Below, one piece after another: positions 34,468 to 44,617 of a stretch of 58,368 bases of DNA; position 1 is the first letter of the stretch, and each line of letters starts with the position of its first letter. A model generated the notes under the pieces. The model ran no database searches, was not told the DNA's origin, and saw nothing but the letters and a program-made list of their open reading frames with translations. The position numbers and the translations under genes are program-made. Source of the stretch: Roseiflexus sp. (GTDB lineage Bacteria > Chloroflexota > Chloroflexia > Chloroflexales > Roseiflexaceae); NCBI GenBank assembly GCA_017743475.1, contig JAGHYV010000022.1, positions 1 through 58,368 on the forward strand, given 5' to 3'.

Positions 34468-35544
34468 CCTTCCTGCCCGAACTTGGCGGGCGACTGCACC
34501 GTGCGGTCATCAAATCCACTGGTCAAAACATCTTCTACCAAAACCCGGTGATCAAGCCTGCTCCGTTTGGACAACGCGACTGGTGGTTGAGAGTCGGCGG
34601 GCTGGAATGGGTGGCGCCAACTGAAGAACATGGCTACCTGGAAGCATTCCCTTGGAATCTCGCGCTCGAAACGCAGCGCGATGGGCTGGTTGTGCGCATG
34701 ACCACTGTTGAACAACAACGCGGGTTCGATGTGACCGCCACTGTCTGGCTGCGCGCCGACGAAGGACGCATTGCGACGATGCTGGTCACACAGAACCGCA
34801 CAGGTAGCGCTCAACCGTTGCAAATGTGGATGAACGCTGCGCTTGCTCCCGCTGCCAATCGTGTGGGATCTGCCACACATTTTGTTGTGCCCGACGATCA
34901 GATGATCGTTCACGCGACCGAAGATCGGGCGTTACCGCCACCACGCGCCAGGGTGGGATGGACGCTTCATCAGAATCGTGATCTCTCGCACCCGTCAGCC
35001 TGGAACGGGTATGTGGGGTTGTTCGCCGCACGTCCGACGCCCTTCATCGGATTGTACGACCCGCAGGCGGACGCGGGAGTTGCTGCTGTGTCCAGTACAG
35101 GTCTCGCTGGAGCGAAAGTATTCGCATTCAGTTCAAATTTCGACCGCCGCCTGTTCACCAACGATGGGAGCGACTATGCCGAACTCTGGTGCGGCGCACA
35201 ACCGACGTTCTGGGACGATCCGCCGCTGGACGCTGGCGAGCAGCGCGTCATCGCCGCCGACTGGATTCCGCTCCAGGGGCTGGGCGATCTGGCAACCGCA
35301 AGCGATCATGGGGCACTGGCGTGTAACGTCGGGCAGACGGGGGCTTAACTATCGGTATCGTTTCCGTACGCATCCTCCCGGCAACGCCGGTGCGCTTGAT
35401 CCATAACGGGCGTGAAATCTTTCGCAGCACAGCTGTGGTCCTGCGCCCCAATCTGCCGCTGGCAATCGAGTTGCCGCCGGGCATCGCTAGTGGTACACTG
35501 CGTGTCGAAACTGGTGGGTTCACCCTGGAAACAACACTTTCATA
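34344..35544 (+). pseudogene. DUF5107-type carbohydrate-binding-like module, two frames
   Basis: From 34373 the frame reads PYPRLDLARVGSLQPRTYCA and then the DUF5107 pattern (ENRFLELTFLPELGGRLHRA, NPVIKPAPFGQRDWWLRVGG, GGLEWVAPTEEHGY), a beta-sandwich/aldose-1-epimerase-like module. The ATG at 34344 has no ribosome site. The frame ends at TAA 35346 right after a run of five G (35338-35342). Reading on in the next frame gives a sensible C-terminus (LTIGIVSVRILPATPVRLIH, then TGGFTLETTLS) up to the TAA at about 35544. One extra G would join them. So the original gene, 33328-35544, has two lesions. Confidence 0.7.
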
Positions 35545-35952
35545 ATCTCTGTGTTCATTGGATAGGCTCACGCGGAGATGCGAAGGCGCAGAGATATGTC
35601 ATCCGCTCTCGTCTCACTCGCGCAGGTGGGCTTCGCTCTGGATAGCCGAGAGCTTCAGCCTCACGGCTAGTTCGGTATAGCGGATTTATAGCGGTTCTCA
35701 TAAAGATCGGTCTTGTTGGGCAGGGTTACACCCGCCAGCGAAAGCAGACGCCTTATGCGCTACCCCTCTGCGTGCTCCGCGTCTCCGCGTGCATCGAACC
35801 GGCTCACGCGGAGGCGCGGAGATGGGGAGCGCAGCGGAAGCAGGCACCTTGTGCGACACGACAGACCTGGACGAGAGTCAACGTATCTGAGAACTGCTAT
35901 ATATTCTCAATCTTCATCATTTCGGTCTCTGAGAGAAGTCAGAAAGACGACC
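35545..35952. repeat. Intergenic region made of dispersed repeats
   Basis: Contains a segment (about 35617-35670) similar to 57779-57830 (TCGCGCAGGYGGGCTTYGC...TAGCCGAGRG), several CTCACGCGGAGRYGCG units, and an 83-bp segment (35835-35917) similar to 57933-58015. The latter carries TGCTATATA, an extended -10-like sequence, just upstream of the DUF711 gene. No gene is seen; the open frame running through it is a by-product. Confidence 0.6.
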
Positions 35953-37113
35953 ATGCGCATTCGTACAATAACAGTCGGAGCTTGTGAAGCGGATGTACCG
36001 CACGCAGCGCGTGCAGCGCGTGCAGCGCGGCACTGCCTTGAAGATGCCGGATACACGGTACAAACGCTGCGCCTGGCGCTCGACACAACCGGCATAGACC
36101 AGCACGCCAATTTCACTGCCGTGCTGCGCGGCATTGAGGCGCTCGCGCTCGATGCTGGCTTCGACTATGTCTCCATTGGGCGAGTTGCGAATGACCGCCT
36201 GCCGCTGCTGGCGGAAGCACTCGCCGCAACTGATACAGTCTTCGCATCCGCGCGCATTGCTGGGCGTGATGGAAAGATGGATCCGGCAGCGGTCATCGCA
36301 GCGGCGCGAGTGATGACAACCCTGGCATCAGCGACGCCGGGTGGGTTTGGCAATCTGCGTTTCGCGGCGCTAGCGTGTGTTGCGCCCGGTTCGCCATTCT
36401 TCCCGGCAAGTTATCACAGCGGCGGCGAACCGTGGCTGGCGATTGGTCCCGAAGCAGCGGCGCTCGCAGTGGAAGCGGCGCAGGAAGCCGCTGGAGAGTA
36501 TGCCTCTCAATCTGTTGCTGCCAGGACTAGACGTTTTGTACAGCATCTGACAGCGCGTATTGAAGCACACGATATGCGCATTCGCGCTGCTCTCAAAGAG
36601 ATCGCCGACGACATCTATGTTGCGGGATGCGACTGGTCGCTTGCGCCGCATCCGGACACAACATGCAGCATCGGCGCTGCCATTGAGCGCGTTAGTGGAG
36701 TGCCGTTCGGCGAACCCGGCACGCTGGCAACCATTCGTTCCTGCACCGATGCGATCCGCGCAGCGCAGGTCATCCTGATCGGGTTCAGCGGCGTAATGCT
36801 GCCGGTACTGGAAGATGCAATCCTGGCGCAGCGCAACACGGAGGGACGTTACACATGGCGCGACCTGCTGGCATTCAGTGCAGTGTGCGGAATGGGACTC
36901 GACACCATTCCGCTGCCAGGTGATACGTTCACCGAGCAGATCGAAGGCATGCTGGCGGAAGTCGCAGCGCTTGCGGGCGCACTGCGCAAACCGCTCACTG
37001 CGCGCTTGATGCCCATTCCCGGCTTGCGCGCGGGCGATATGACGGCATTTGATTTCCCATACTTCGTCAATACGCGCGTAATGGCGGCTTGTGGAGTATC
37101 CCTTCAGGCTTGA
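35953..37113 (+). CDS. DUF711 family protein
   Basis: 386 residues from ATG 35953; the frame is open 80 codons further back through repeat DNA, which I discount. It matches DUF711/UPF0210 proteins: DAGFDYVSIGRV, GRDGKMDPAAVIAAARVM, FPASYHSGGEPWLAIGPEAA, and in the C-terminal half GFSGVMLPVLEDA and ITPLPGDT-like DTIPLPGDTFTEQ. Structures of the family show a fold related to glycyl-radical formate lyases, but without a radical glycine. The function is unknown. The dehydrogenase gene starts 64 bp later. Confidence 0.82.
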   Translation: MRIRTITVGACEADVPHAARAARAARHCLEDAGYTVQTLRLALDTTGIDQHANFTAVLRGIEALALDAGFDYVSIGRVANDRLPLLAEALAATDTVFASARIAGRDGKMDPAAVIAAARVMTTLASATPGGFGNLRFAALACVAPGSPFFPASYHSGGEPWLAIGPEAAALAVEAAQEAAGEYASQSVAARTRRFVQHLTARIEAHDMRIRAALKEIADDIYVAGCDWSLAPHPDTTCSIGAAIERVSGVPFGEPGTLATIRSCTDAIRAAQVILIGFSGVMLPVLEDAILAQRNTEGRYTWRDLLAFSAVCGMGLDTIPLPGDTFTEQIEGMLAEVAALAGALRKPLTARLMPIPGLRAGDMTAFDFPYFVNTRVMAACGVSLQA

Positions 37114-37177
37114 ACTCTCCATCCCGAATCTTTGGGAGGGATTACAGCAGGTTATTCAATCAAGGAGTATCACACCT

Positions 37178-38173
37178 ATGGATGTTCTCGTTTACGACGC
37201 TCACTCATATGACCGCACATTTCTTGATGCCGCCAACCAGGGACGACATCGGCTCACCTACACCACTGCGCAGCTCGACCTGCAAACTGCCGCGCTTGCG
37301 CAGGGCTTCCCGGCGATCTGCTGTTTTGTAAACGATCAGGCAACAGCAGAAGTCATCGAACGGCTGGCAGCCAACGGCGTTCGTCTGATCGCTCAGCGCT
37401 CCACCGGGTACAACAACATCGATCTGGCAGCAGCCGAACGGCATGGCATCACTGCGATGCGCGTCAGTTACTACTCTCCCTATTCAGTGGCGGAGTTTGC
37501 CGTCGGTTTGCTGCAAACACTTAATCGGCGCATCCATCGCGCCTACAACCGCACCCGCGAGTTCAACTTCCGCCTTGCTGGCCTCCTTGGACGCGACATC
37601 CATGGCTCGGTAGTTGGCGTCGTCGGCACTGGCAAGATCGGTGCAGTCTTCGCGCGCATTATGCACGGCTTTGGGTGTTCGCTGCTCGGCTACGATGTTA
37701 TCCAAAATCCAGAGTGCCTGGCGCTGGGAATGCGCTACGTGACGCTCGAAGAACTGCTGCGTTCATCGGATATTGTCAGTCTGCATGTGCCACTGCTGCC
37801 GGAAACGTACCATCTCATCAATCGTGAGACGCTGGCGTTGATGAAGCCAGACGCATTCCTGATCAACACCAGTCGCGGCGGTCTTGTCGATACCGATGCG
37901 CTGATTGAAGTACTGCGCGCCGGGCGGATCGCCGGTGTCGGTCTCGATGTGTACGAGGAGGAAGAAGGGGTTTTCTTCCACGACCTTTCGGACAAAGTGA
38001 TTACTGATGACACCCTAGCACGGCTAATGACATTCCCCAATGTGCTGGTTACTGGTCACCAGGCATTTTTCACCCGCGAGGCAATGACGACAATTGCAGA
38101 GACGACCATTCGCAACATTACCGACTTTGAGGAAGGGCGCGAGAATGAGAATATCCTGCGACCGAGGAGGTAG
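37178..38173 (+). CDS. D-2-hydroxyacid dehydrogenase (D-lactate dehydrogenase-like)
   Basis: 331 residues from ATG 37178, with AAGGAG upstream. NAD-binding motif VVGVVGTGKIGAVFARIMHG (about 147-166). Catalytic residues are seen as Arg of INTSRGGLVD, Glu of GLDVYEEEEG and His of TGHQAFFT. YNNIDLAAAERHGI and the whole-protein resemblance are to fermentative D-lactate dehydrogenase LdhA, which reduces pyruvate with NADH. The gene stops 3 bp before pgi, so both are in one operon, linking the end and start of glycolysis. Confidence 0.88.
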   Translation: MDVLVYDAHSYDRTFLDAANQGRHRLTYTTAQLDLQTAALAQGFPAICCFVNDQATAEVIERLAANGVRLIAQRSTGYNNIDLAAAERHGITAMRVSYYSPYSVAEFAVGLLQTLNRRIHRAYNRTREFNFRLAGLLGRDIHGSVVGVVGTGKIGAVFARIMHGFGCSLLGYDVIQNPECLALGMRYVTLEELLRSSDIVSLHVPLLPETYHLINRETLALMKPDAFLINTSRGGLVDTDALIEVLRAGRIAGVGLDVYEEEEGVFFHDLSDKVITDDTLARLMTFPNVLVTGHQAFFTREAMTTIAETTIRNITDFEEGRENENILRPRR

Positions 38174-38176
38174 TGC

Positions 38177-39808
<1,632 letters not shown>

Positions 39809-39928
39809 TCCGCTTAGGAGGCAGTGCGACAGGCTCAGGTTCGACAGACGCTACGCACTAGGCGGGCGAAGGTGCTACTTTTGCTTCCCCGGTGCCGGGC
39901 ACGTATTACACGTGGGGTCACACATGCG

Positions 39929-40004
39929 CCTGGGAGCGAGCGCGTCCTGCCTCTGTCGCGTCTACGAGGGCAAGATACCCTTGCTCCCAGGAGAAATGTG
40001 AACA
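39929..40004. repeat. Dispersed palindromic element, copy 2
   Basis: 76-bp element CCTGGGAGCGAG...CTCCCAGGAGAAATGTGAACA, same orientation as the copies at 30175 and 56496. It lies 52 nt upstream of tsaE. Confidence 0.85.
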
Positions 40005-40040
40005 CACCATGCGCCTCAGTATATCGGTTCCGCAGGCATG

Positions 40041-40049
40041 TGCTACAAT
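40041..40049 (+). promoter_or_regulatory. Extended -10 promoter of tsaE, leaderless
   Basis: TGCTACAAT ends 7 nt before the ATG at 40057, so the predicted transcription start coincides with the start codon. No ribosome site is present. Confidence 0.6.
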
Positions 40050-40056
40050 GGGCGAT

Positions 40057-40578
40057 ATGAGTATACGAAACGTCCACACCGTTCGTTCGCCGCACATTCT
40101 GGATTTTGTGTCACACAGCGTTGCACAGACCATCCGTGTCGGGCAGCGCCTGGGGGAACTGTTGCAGCGCGGCGATGTCGTGGCGTTGCGCGGCGACCTG
40201 GGAACGGGAAAGACGCATCTGATTAAGGGGATCGTTCTTGGACTGGGATCGACCGATACGGTCAACAGCCCAAGTTTTGTCCTGATCAATCAGTATCGTG
40301 CCAGTGCCCAACGCAGCGGTTTGCCGATTTATCACGCCGATCTGTACCGTATTGAGCGACCGATAGAGTTGCAGGGCATCGGACTGGAGGAACTGCTCGA
40401 TGGCGATGGCGTGTGTCTGATCGAGTGGGCAGACCACGCGGAGCAGTTGCTTCCCGATGAGCGCCTCGACGTTCATCTCAGTCACCTGAGTGAAACAAAG
40501 CGAGTGGTGCGCTTCGCGCCACGGGGTCGGCGCTACGAAGAACTGGTCGATACGCTAAAGAAAACGGCGTTCAACTGA
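40057..40578 (+). CDS. tsaE: tRNA threonylcarbamoyladenosine biosynthesis protein TsaE
   Basis: 173 residues from ATG 40057; the upstream open frame crosses a repeat and the promoter and is not coding. Walker A is ALRGDLGTGKTHLIKGI (about 47-62). The family signature continues with VNSPSFVLINQY and IYHADLYRI, and EWADHAEQLLP is the usual late motif. TsaE is the ATPase that works with TsaB and TsaD to make t6A37 on ANN-decoding tRNAs. tsaB starts 5 bp after it. Confidence 0.93.
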   Translation: MSIRNVHTVRSPHILDFVSHSVAQTIRVGQRLGELLQRGDVVALRGDLGTGKTHLIKGIVLGLGSTDTVNSPSFVLINQYRASAQRSGLPIYHADLYRIERPIELQGIGLEELLDGDGVCLIEWADHAEQLLPDERLDVHLSHLSETKRVVRFAPRGRRYEELVDTLKKTAFN

Positions 40579-40583
40579 GGCCT

Positions 40584-41234
40584 ATGTTGCTTGCGATCGA
40601 CACCTCAACTGCCGACGCCGGTATCGCCTGCTATGACGGGGAGCGCGGCGTGATTGGCGAGTGCGTCTGGCACGCGGGACGCGATCACACGGCGCAACTC
40701 TTGCCGCAGATTGATCTACTGCTGCGTCACATCCGCTGTGCACGCAGCGATATTCGGGCAGTCGCCGTCGCGCTGGGACCGGGAAGCTGGAGTGGATTGC
40801 GGGTTGGAATGAGCGTCGCCAAAGGATTCGCGCTGGCACGCGACCTGCCGCTCCTTGGCATTAGCACATTACAGGCGCTGGCATATCAGCATCGCACATC
40901 ACCTCTGCGTGTCGCACCTATCATTAACCTGGGACGCGGCAGAGTGGCCACGCTTGCCGACGACATGCTGACGCCGCAGAATGTGACACTGGCTGAACTC
41001 GCCGCGTCTGTCAGTGAACCGACGCTCTTCTGCGGCGATATCGATGCTGAAACACAGGCAACCCTGCGCCGCCTGCTGCACGATCGCGCCCGATTTCCAT
41101 CACTGGCTGCGAATACGCGCCGCCCGGCGTATCTGGCAGAACTTGCGTGGCATCGTCTCTCCGCTGGCGAGCGCGATGCCATTGCCACGCTTGAACCGCT
41201 CTACCTGGGACAACCGACCAAAACCGCTGGTTGA
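40584..41234 (+). CDS. tsaB: tRNA threonylcarbamoyladenosine biosynthesis protein TsaB
   Basis: 216 residues. ASKHA-fold protein: MLLAIDTSTADAGIACYDGE at the start, AVALGPGSWSGLRVGMSVAKGFALA (the TsaB hallmark GPGSxTGLR, here W in place of T) and LLGISTLQALAY. It is a degenerate paralogue and partner of TsaD in t6A synthesis. It follows tsaE by 5 bp; tsaD is not in the window. Confidence 0.92.
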   Translation: MLLAIDTSTADAGIACYDGERGVIGECVWHAGRDHTAQLLPQIDLLLRHIRCARSDIRAVAVALGPGSWSGLRVGMSVAKGFALARDLPLLGISTLQALAYQHRTSPLRVAPIINLGRGRVATLADDMLTPQNVTLAELAASVSEPTLFCGDIDAETQATLRRLLHDRARFPSLAANTRRPAYLAELAWHRLSAGERDAIATLEPLYLGQPTKTAG

Positions 41235-41298
41235 GCCAGCACACCAGGTCATAGAACGCGGATGTTCGATCCTGAATGCGCGGATGGAGGGAGATGTC

Positions 41299-43089
41299 AT
41301 GCCGCTGCAAGCACTCCAGATTGTATTGACCGATCAGCGTGTGATGACAGAACAGTTGCCTGCCGATGTTGAGCACCACTTCCTGGGCGGGCGCGGCGCC
41401 GCTGCCTGGCTCCTTGCCCGGCGCGTCCCCGCAAAGATCGGTCCCCTGGCAGCTGCCAACCTGCTTATCTTCAGCGCCGGACCACTTGCTGGCGTGACCT
41501 TCAGCGGCATCACAGTGACAACACGCTCACCGATCACCAATTCCATTTCGCATGGCTGGGCGTCCGGGCGATGGGGCGCAAACCTCCGGCGCGCTGGTTA
41601 CGACCTGCTGATCCTGGAAGGGCAAAGCCCTGACTGGTGCTGGATCCGAATCGACGGCTCGCAGGTGGAGATTCGTCCGGCGACGCATCTGATTGGGCTT
41701 GATACGCAGGTGACCAATCAGATGCTGCGCAGAGAACTTGGTGACGAGTATGCTGTTGTGTGCGTCGGTCCAGCCGCTGAAGCGGGCGTGTCGTACAGTA
41801 CCATCATTGCTGAGGGCGCTTTTGCGGTTGAACCGGCGGGCGCAGGGGCAGTGATGGCACGCAAGCGCGTGAAAGCTATCGCGGTACGTGGCACGAACGC
41901 CTGCCCGGTTGCCGACCAGCAACGACTCGACACAGCCCTGGCAGGTATTGCCAGACGTATTGCTGCCAGTGATATTGCTGCTAGCTTCCGTCAGTATGGC
42001 AGTCTGTACTACGCTCAGCGCGCCGAAGAGCTGGGCGCATTCAGTGCGCGCAACGGTCAGGTACACACCGTGCCGCATGCGAGCGCGATCAGTCGCACTG
42101 CTCTGGCGCAGCGCGGTCGGCGGGAGCCGCGCGGGTGCGATGGATGCCCGCTCGCCTGTCATAGCGCCTATATTCGTAAGAACGGCGAACCAATTGCCTA
42201 CCCCGATCTCGAAGCGCTCGCCGGTTTTGGCTGGAGTTGCGGTCTGACCACACCCGACGCCATTATCCTGGTCAACGATCTCTGCCTGCGCCTGGGTCTC
42301 GATGTGACCGAAACCAGCGCGGCACTGGCATTCATGATGGAATGCCGCGAACGGGGCTTGAGCAATGCGAGCAATCTGACCTGGGGCGATCTCGATGCAG
42401 TGGTCGGCGCTATTCGCCGATTGGGGCAGCGTCAGGAGAAGCGCGATATTCTGTCGCTGGGTGTCGGCGAAATGCAGGAAGTCTACTACGGTAGCAGCGT
42501 CTTTGCCCCCCAGGCGCGGCAACTGGCGCTTCCAGCAATCGATCCGCGCGCTGTGCCAGAAATCGCTCTCGCTGATGCAACAGCGCCAATCGGTGGCGAC
42601 TATCGCTACGCAATGTTCTATGAGCCGCTCCTCACCGAACCACCCGTGTGGCTCCCCAACGACCCTAACAATCCGAATACTATTCATGGCAGGGTGCCGC
42701 GACTGATCTGGCACGAACGCTTTGCAGCGGCGGTCGATGCCGCCGGGTTGTGCCGGCGCCTGGCATTGCTGGCGTATCAGATCGCGCCAGCTGACCTTAA
42801 CGAACTCCTCTCGGCAACTCTGGGAAGAACGTTCACCAGCGTCGACGTGGCAAAGATCGGCGAACGGATCGTGACCCTCGAACGCGCACTGGCGATCCGA
42901 TATGGCGTCGGACGCGACACTCTGCCACATCGCTGGACAGAAGAACCTCTCGAAGAGGGACCAGCAGCAGGGAAATTGCCCATGCTGGAAGAGATGCTGC
43001 CGGAGTACTATCGCCGCCACGGTTGGGATGAGCACGGGCAGCCCTCACCGGTGCGCCTGGCAGAATTGGGCATCACCCTGCCCGACTGA
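41299..43089 (+). CDS. Aldehyde:ferredoxin oxidoreductase family (tungsten enzyme)
   Basis: 596 residues from ATG 41299, with GGAGGGAG upstream. N-terminal cofactor domain (FLGGRGAAAWLLARRVP, IFSAGPLAGVTFSGITVTTRSP, SGRWGANLRRAGYD). The [4Fe-4S] cysteines CDGCPLAC (CxxCxxxC, about residues 278-285) are intact, and the fourth is in DAAGLCRR (about 480). It would oxidise an aldehyde (or reduce an acid) with a tungsto- or molybdo-bispyranopterin, using ferredoxin in the cytoplasm. It is about as long as archaeal AORs (about 600). It starts 64 bp after tsaB. No ferredoxin gene is next to it. Confidence 0.9.
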   Translation: MPLQALQIVLTDQRVMTEQLPADVEHHFLGGRGAAAWLLARRVPAKIGPLAAANLLIFSAGPLAGVTFSGITVTTRSPITNSISHGWASGRWGANLRRAGYDLLILEGQSPDWCWIRIDGSQVEIRPATHLIGLDTQVTNQMLRRELGDEYAVVCVGPAAEAGVSYSTIIAEGAFAVEPAGAGAVMARKRVKAIAVRGTNACPVADQQRLDTALAGIARRIAASDIAASFRQYGSLYYAQRAEELGAFSARNGQVHTVPHASAISRTALAQRGRREPRGCDGCPLACHSAYIRKNGEPIAYPDLEALAGFGWSCGLTTPDAIILVNDLCLRLGLDVTETSAALAFMMECRERGLSNASNLTWGDLDAVVGAIRRLGQRQEKRDILSLGVGEMQEVYYGSSVFAPQARQLALPAIDPRAVPEIALADATAPIGGDYRYAMFYEPLLTEPPVWLPNDPNNPNTIHGRVPRLIWHERFAAAVDAAGLCRRLALLAYQIAPADLNELLSATLGRTFTSVDVAKIGERIVTLERALAIRYGVGRDTLPHRWTEEPLEEGPAAGKLPMLEEMLPEYYRRHGWDEHGQPSPVRLAELGITLPD

Positions 43090-43119
43090 TATAGGTCTAA
43101 GTCTAATGCACCTGAGAAC

Positions 43120-43128
43120 TGCTATAAT
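43120..43128 (+). promoter_or_regulatory. Extended -10 element inside a dispersed repeat
   Basis: TGCTATAAT in the context CTGAGAACTGCTATAATTCT. The same sequence block recurs near 35885-35905 and, changed, near 57984-58005. It could drive transcription through the 79-bp repeat array toward 43608. Confidence 0.4.
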
Positions 43129-43189
43129 TCTTCATCATTCTGTCGGAGTGCCACATGGTCGTTCTGGAATATTCCTGGCGCGACGGACT

Positions 43190-43470
43190 GCCTGGGTGCG
43201 CGGGCGTCTCGCCCGCACGTAGCGATGCGACTTCAAGGCTTCGGCGTCAGCCATACGAGCAAGGCGCTGCCTGGGAGTGCGGGCGTCTCGCCCGCAGGCA
43301 GCGATGCGACTTCAAGGCTTCGGCATTAGCCATACGAGCAAGGCGCTGCCTGGGTGCGCGGGCATCACGCCCGCATATAGCGATGCGACCTCAAGGCTTC
43401 AACGTTAGCCACACGAACAAGGCGCTGACCAGGTGCGCAGGGGTCTCGCCCGCACGCAGTGATGCAACCC
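43190..43470. repeat. 79-bp tandem repeat, about 3.5 units
   Basis: Units begin at 43190, 43269, 43348 and 43427 (the last is partial). Each starts GCCTGGGTGCGC-like, contains a GCGGGCG-TCT-CGCCCGC hairpin, then GATGCGACTTCAAGGCTTC and a CCATACGAGCAAGGCGCT segment. The period is 79 bp, not a multiple of three, so it is not protein coding. Confidence 0.92.
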
Positions 43471-43607
43471 AACAGGAGCAACGGTATCACGCGCTCAACC
43501 GCTTTGCGAGAGCGGCGCGCCTTCGTGCCATGACAATCGGCGCAGATTGTTCTACCAGATTTGATATCTGCAGCGGAAGATTATGCTGCACGCCGGAGCA
43601 CATTTCC

Positions 43608-44318
43608 ATGACGCTGCATGCTGATGACGTATTCGCGCCGCTCGACGATGACCATGTACTACAACGTCTGGCAGGCGGCAATGAGACAGAAGTATACAAA
43701 ACTGATGATCAGCGCTATGTCGTAAAAGTCAAATACGACCTGGGAGGTGCCCGTGATCAGGCGCTCAACCTAGCGCGGTGGATGCGCGATACTGCCGAAC
43801 GCTACACCGCATGCCTGGGAGAACGCTATACCATTCCCACGTACTTCGTTGTGGCGCGCGGCAGCGATGGGCGGGCGCATCCGCTGGCGATCCAGCCATT
43901 CCTGTCTAAGGCATGCCCCCTCGATGCCGTTGATTATCGTGCACTGCTCCCGGCGCAACGCGCAATGATTGCCGCACAACTCAGCGAGATCCTTCGCAGA
44001 GCGCACACTTTCTACCGGGCAACCGGCAGTATGCCCGATCTGTACGGACAATCCGCCAGAAACAGCGACGAACGCAGATCCAGGAAGTCGATCACTCGCC
44101 TGCCGCAACGCCTCTGGAGTTTCTTGGTCAAACGTACACTGCTACGATCACACAACCTGGTGCTTATCCGCGATCCAGAATATCGAATTGTCCTGATCGA
44201 CTACGATCCGGTGCGCAGAGGTCGCCTGTACCGACTAACGTATTTTGCCGTGCGTCGCCTCTTAATGTTGCGCGATCTCGCCGTTCTGGCATGGCTCCGT
44301 CTGGGATGGTTGAACTGA
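43608..44318 (+). CDS. Protein-kinase-fold protein, small
   Basis: 236 residues from ATG 43608; the open frame extends back through the tandem repeat, which is not coding. RLAGGNETEVYKTDDQRYVVKVKYDL resembles the glycine loop and the ATP-binding lysine of a kinase fold, and RDPEYRIVLIDYDPVRRG at the C-terminal side resembles the metal-binding DFD/DYD motif. A clear HRD catalytic loop is not visible (SHNLVLIRD may replace it). It may be a small kinase or phosphotransferase of the YrbL/choline-kinase type. The partner is unknown. Confidence 0.55.
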   Translation: MTLHADDVFAPLDDDHVLQRLAGGNETEVYKTDDQRYVVKVKYDLGGARDQALNLARWMRDTAERYTACLGERYTIPTYFVVARGSDGRAHPLAIQPFLSKACPLDAVDYRALLPAQRAMIAAQLSEILRRAHTFYRATGSMPDLYGQSARNSDERRSRKSITRLPQRLWSFLVKRTLLRSHNLVLIRDPEYRIVLIDYDPVRRGRLYRLTYFAVRRLLMLRDLAVLAWLRLGWLN

Positions 44319-44487
44319 CAGCGTCCTGCACCTCGTTGCCAGCGACAATACATCCACGCAGCGTCCTCATTCGTCATGCCTTGAAGTAGTGGTCGTCACA
44401 TGGCGATGCATCCCGGTCAACTGGCCACTGGATGATCGGCTGCAGTGCCAGACCGCACACAGATCGAAAAATTGTGATCTTGTTACA

Positions 44488-44516
44488 TTGTCGTGCGTGA
44501 AGGCGTCTGGTATAAT
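44488..44516 (+). promoter_or_regulatory. Promoter of the leader ORF and ftsH
   Basis: TTGTCG (44488-44493), 17-nt spacer, TGG-extended TATAAT (44511-44516). The first ATG follows after 7 nt. Confidence 0.7.
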
Positions 44517-44523
44517 ACCAGCA

Positions 44524-44604
44524 ATGAAGGTCGAAAGAGGCCGCCAGGGTATGATTGTGTTCGCTTTCTTGCTGCGCAAGATCAATCAGGAGCAGCGCTC
44601 CTAG
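44524..44604 (+). CDS. Possible 26-residue leader peptide upstream of ftsH
   Basis: ATG 44524 lies 7 nt after the -10 box, so it would be the first codon of a leaderless mRNA. The peptide is MKVERGRQGMIVFAFLLRKI plus NQEQRS, with a hydrophobic middle. Its stop codon overlaps the right arm of an AGGAGC-AGC-GCTCCT hairpin (44588-44602), and ftsH starts 13 nt later. The hairpin hides the only ribosome-site-like sequence, AGGAG, so reading the leader may be needed to free it. Whether the peptide is made is untested. Confidence 0.4.
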   Translation: MKVERGRQGMIVFAFLLRKINQEQRS

Positions 44605-44617
44605 AACGTGAACGATT

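Noticed and set aside
34344-35348. Independent DUF5107 gene starting at ATG 34344
   Set aside because: No ribosome site, and its first residues are read inside the inserted spacer between the two 47-bp repeats; better explained as part of a split gene.
41527-43035. 502-codon open frame on the minus strand
   Set aside because: Shadow of the aldehyde:ferredoxin oxidoreductase gene, whose cofactor motifs are clear.
43190-43470. CRISPR array
   Set aside because: The whole 79-bp unit is repeated without unique spacers, and no cas genes are near.
43155-43607. N-terminal extension of the kinase-like protein
   Set aside because: The extension is read through the 79-bp tandem repeat, whose period changes frame in each unit. 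ATG 43608 is the sensible start.
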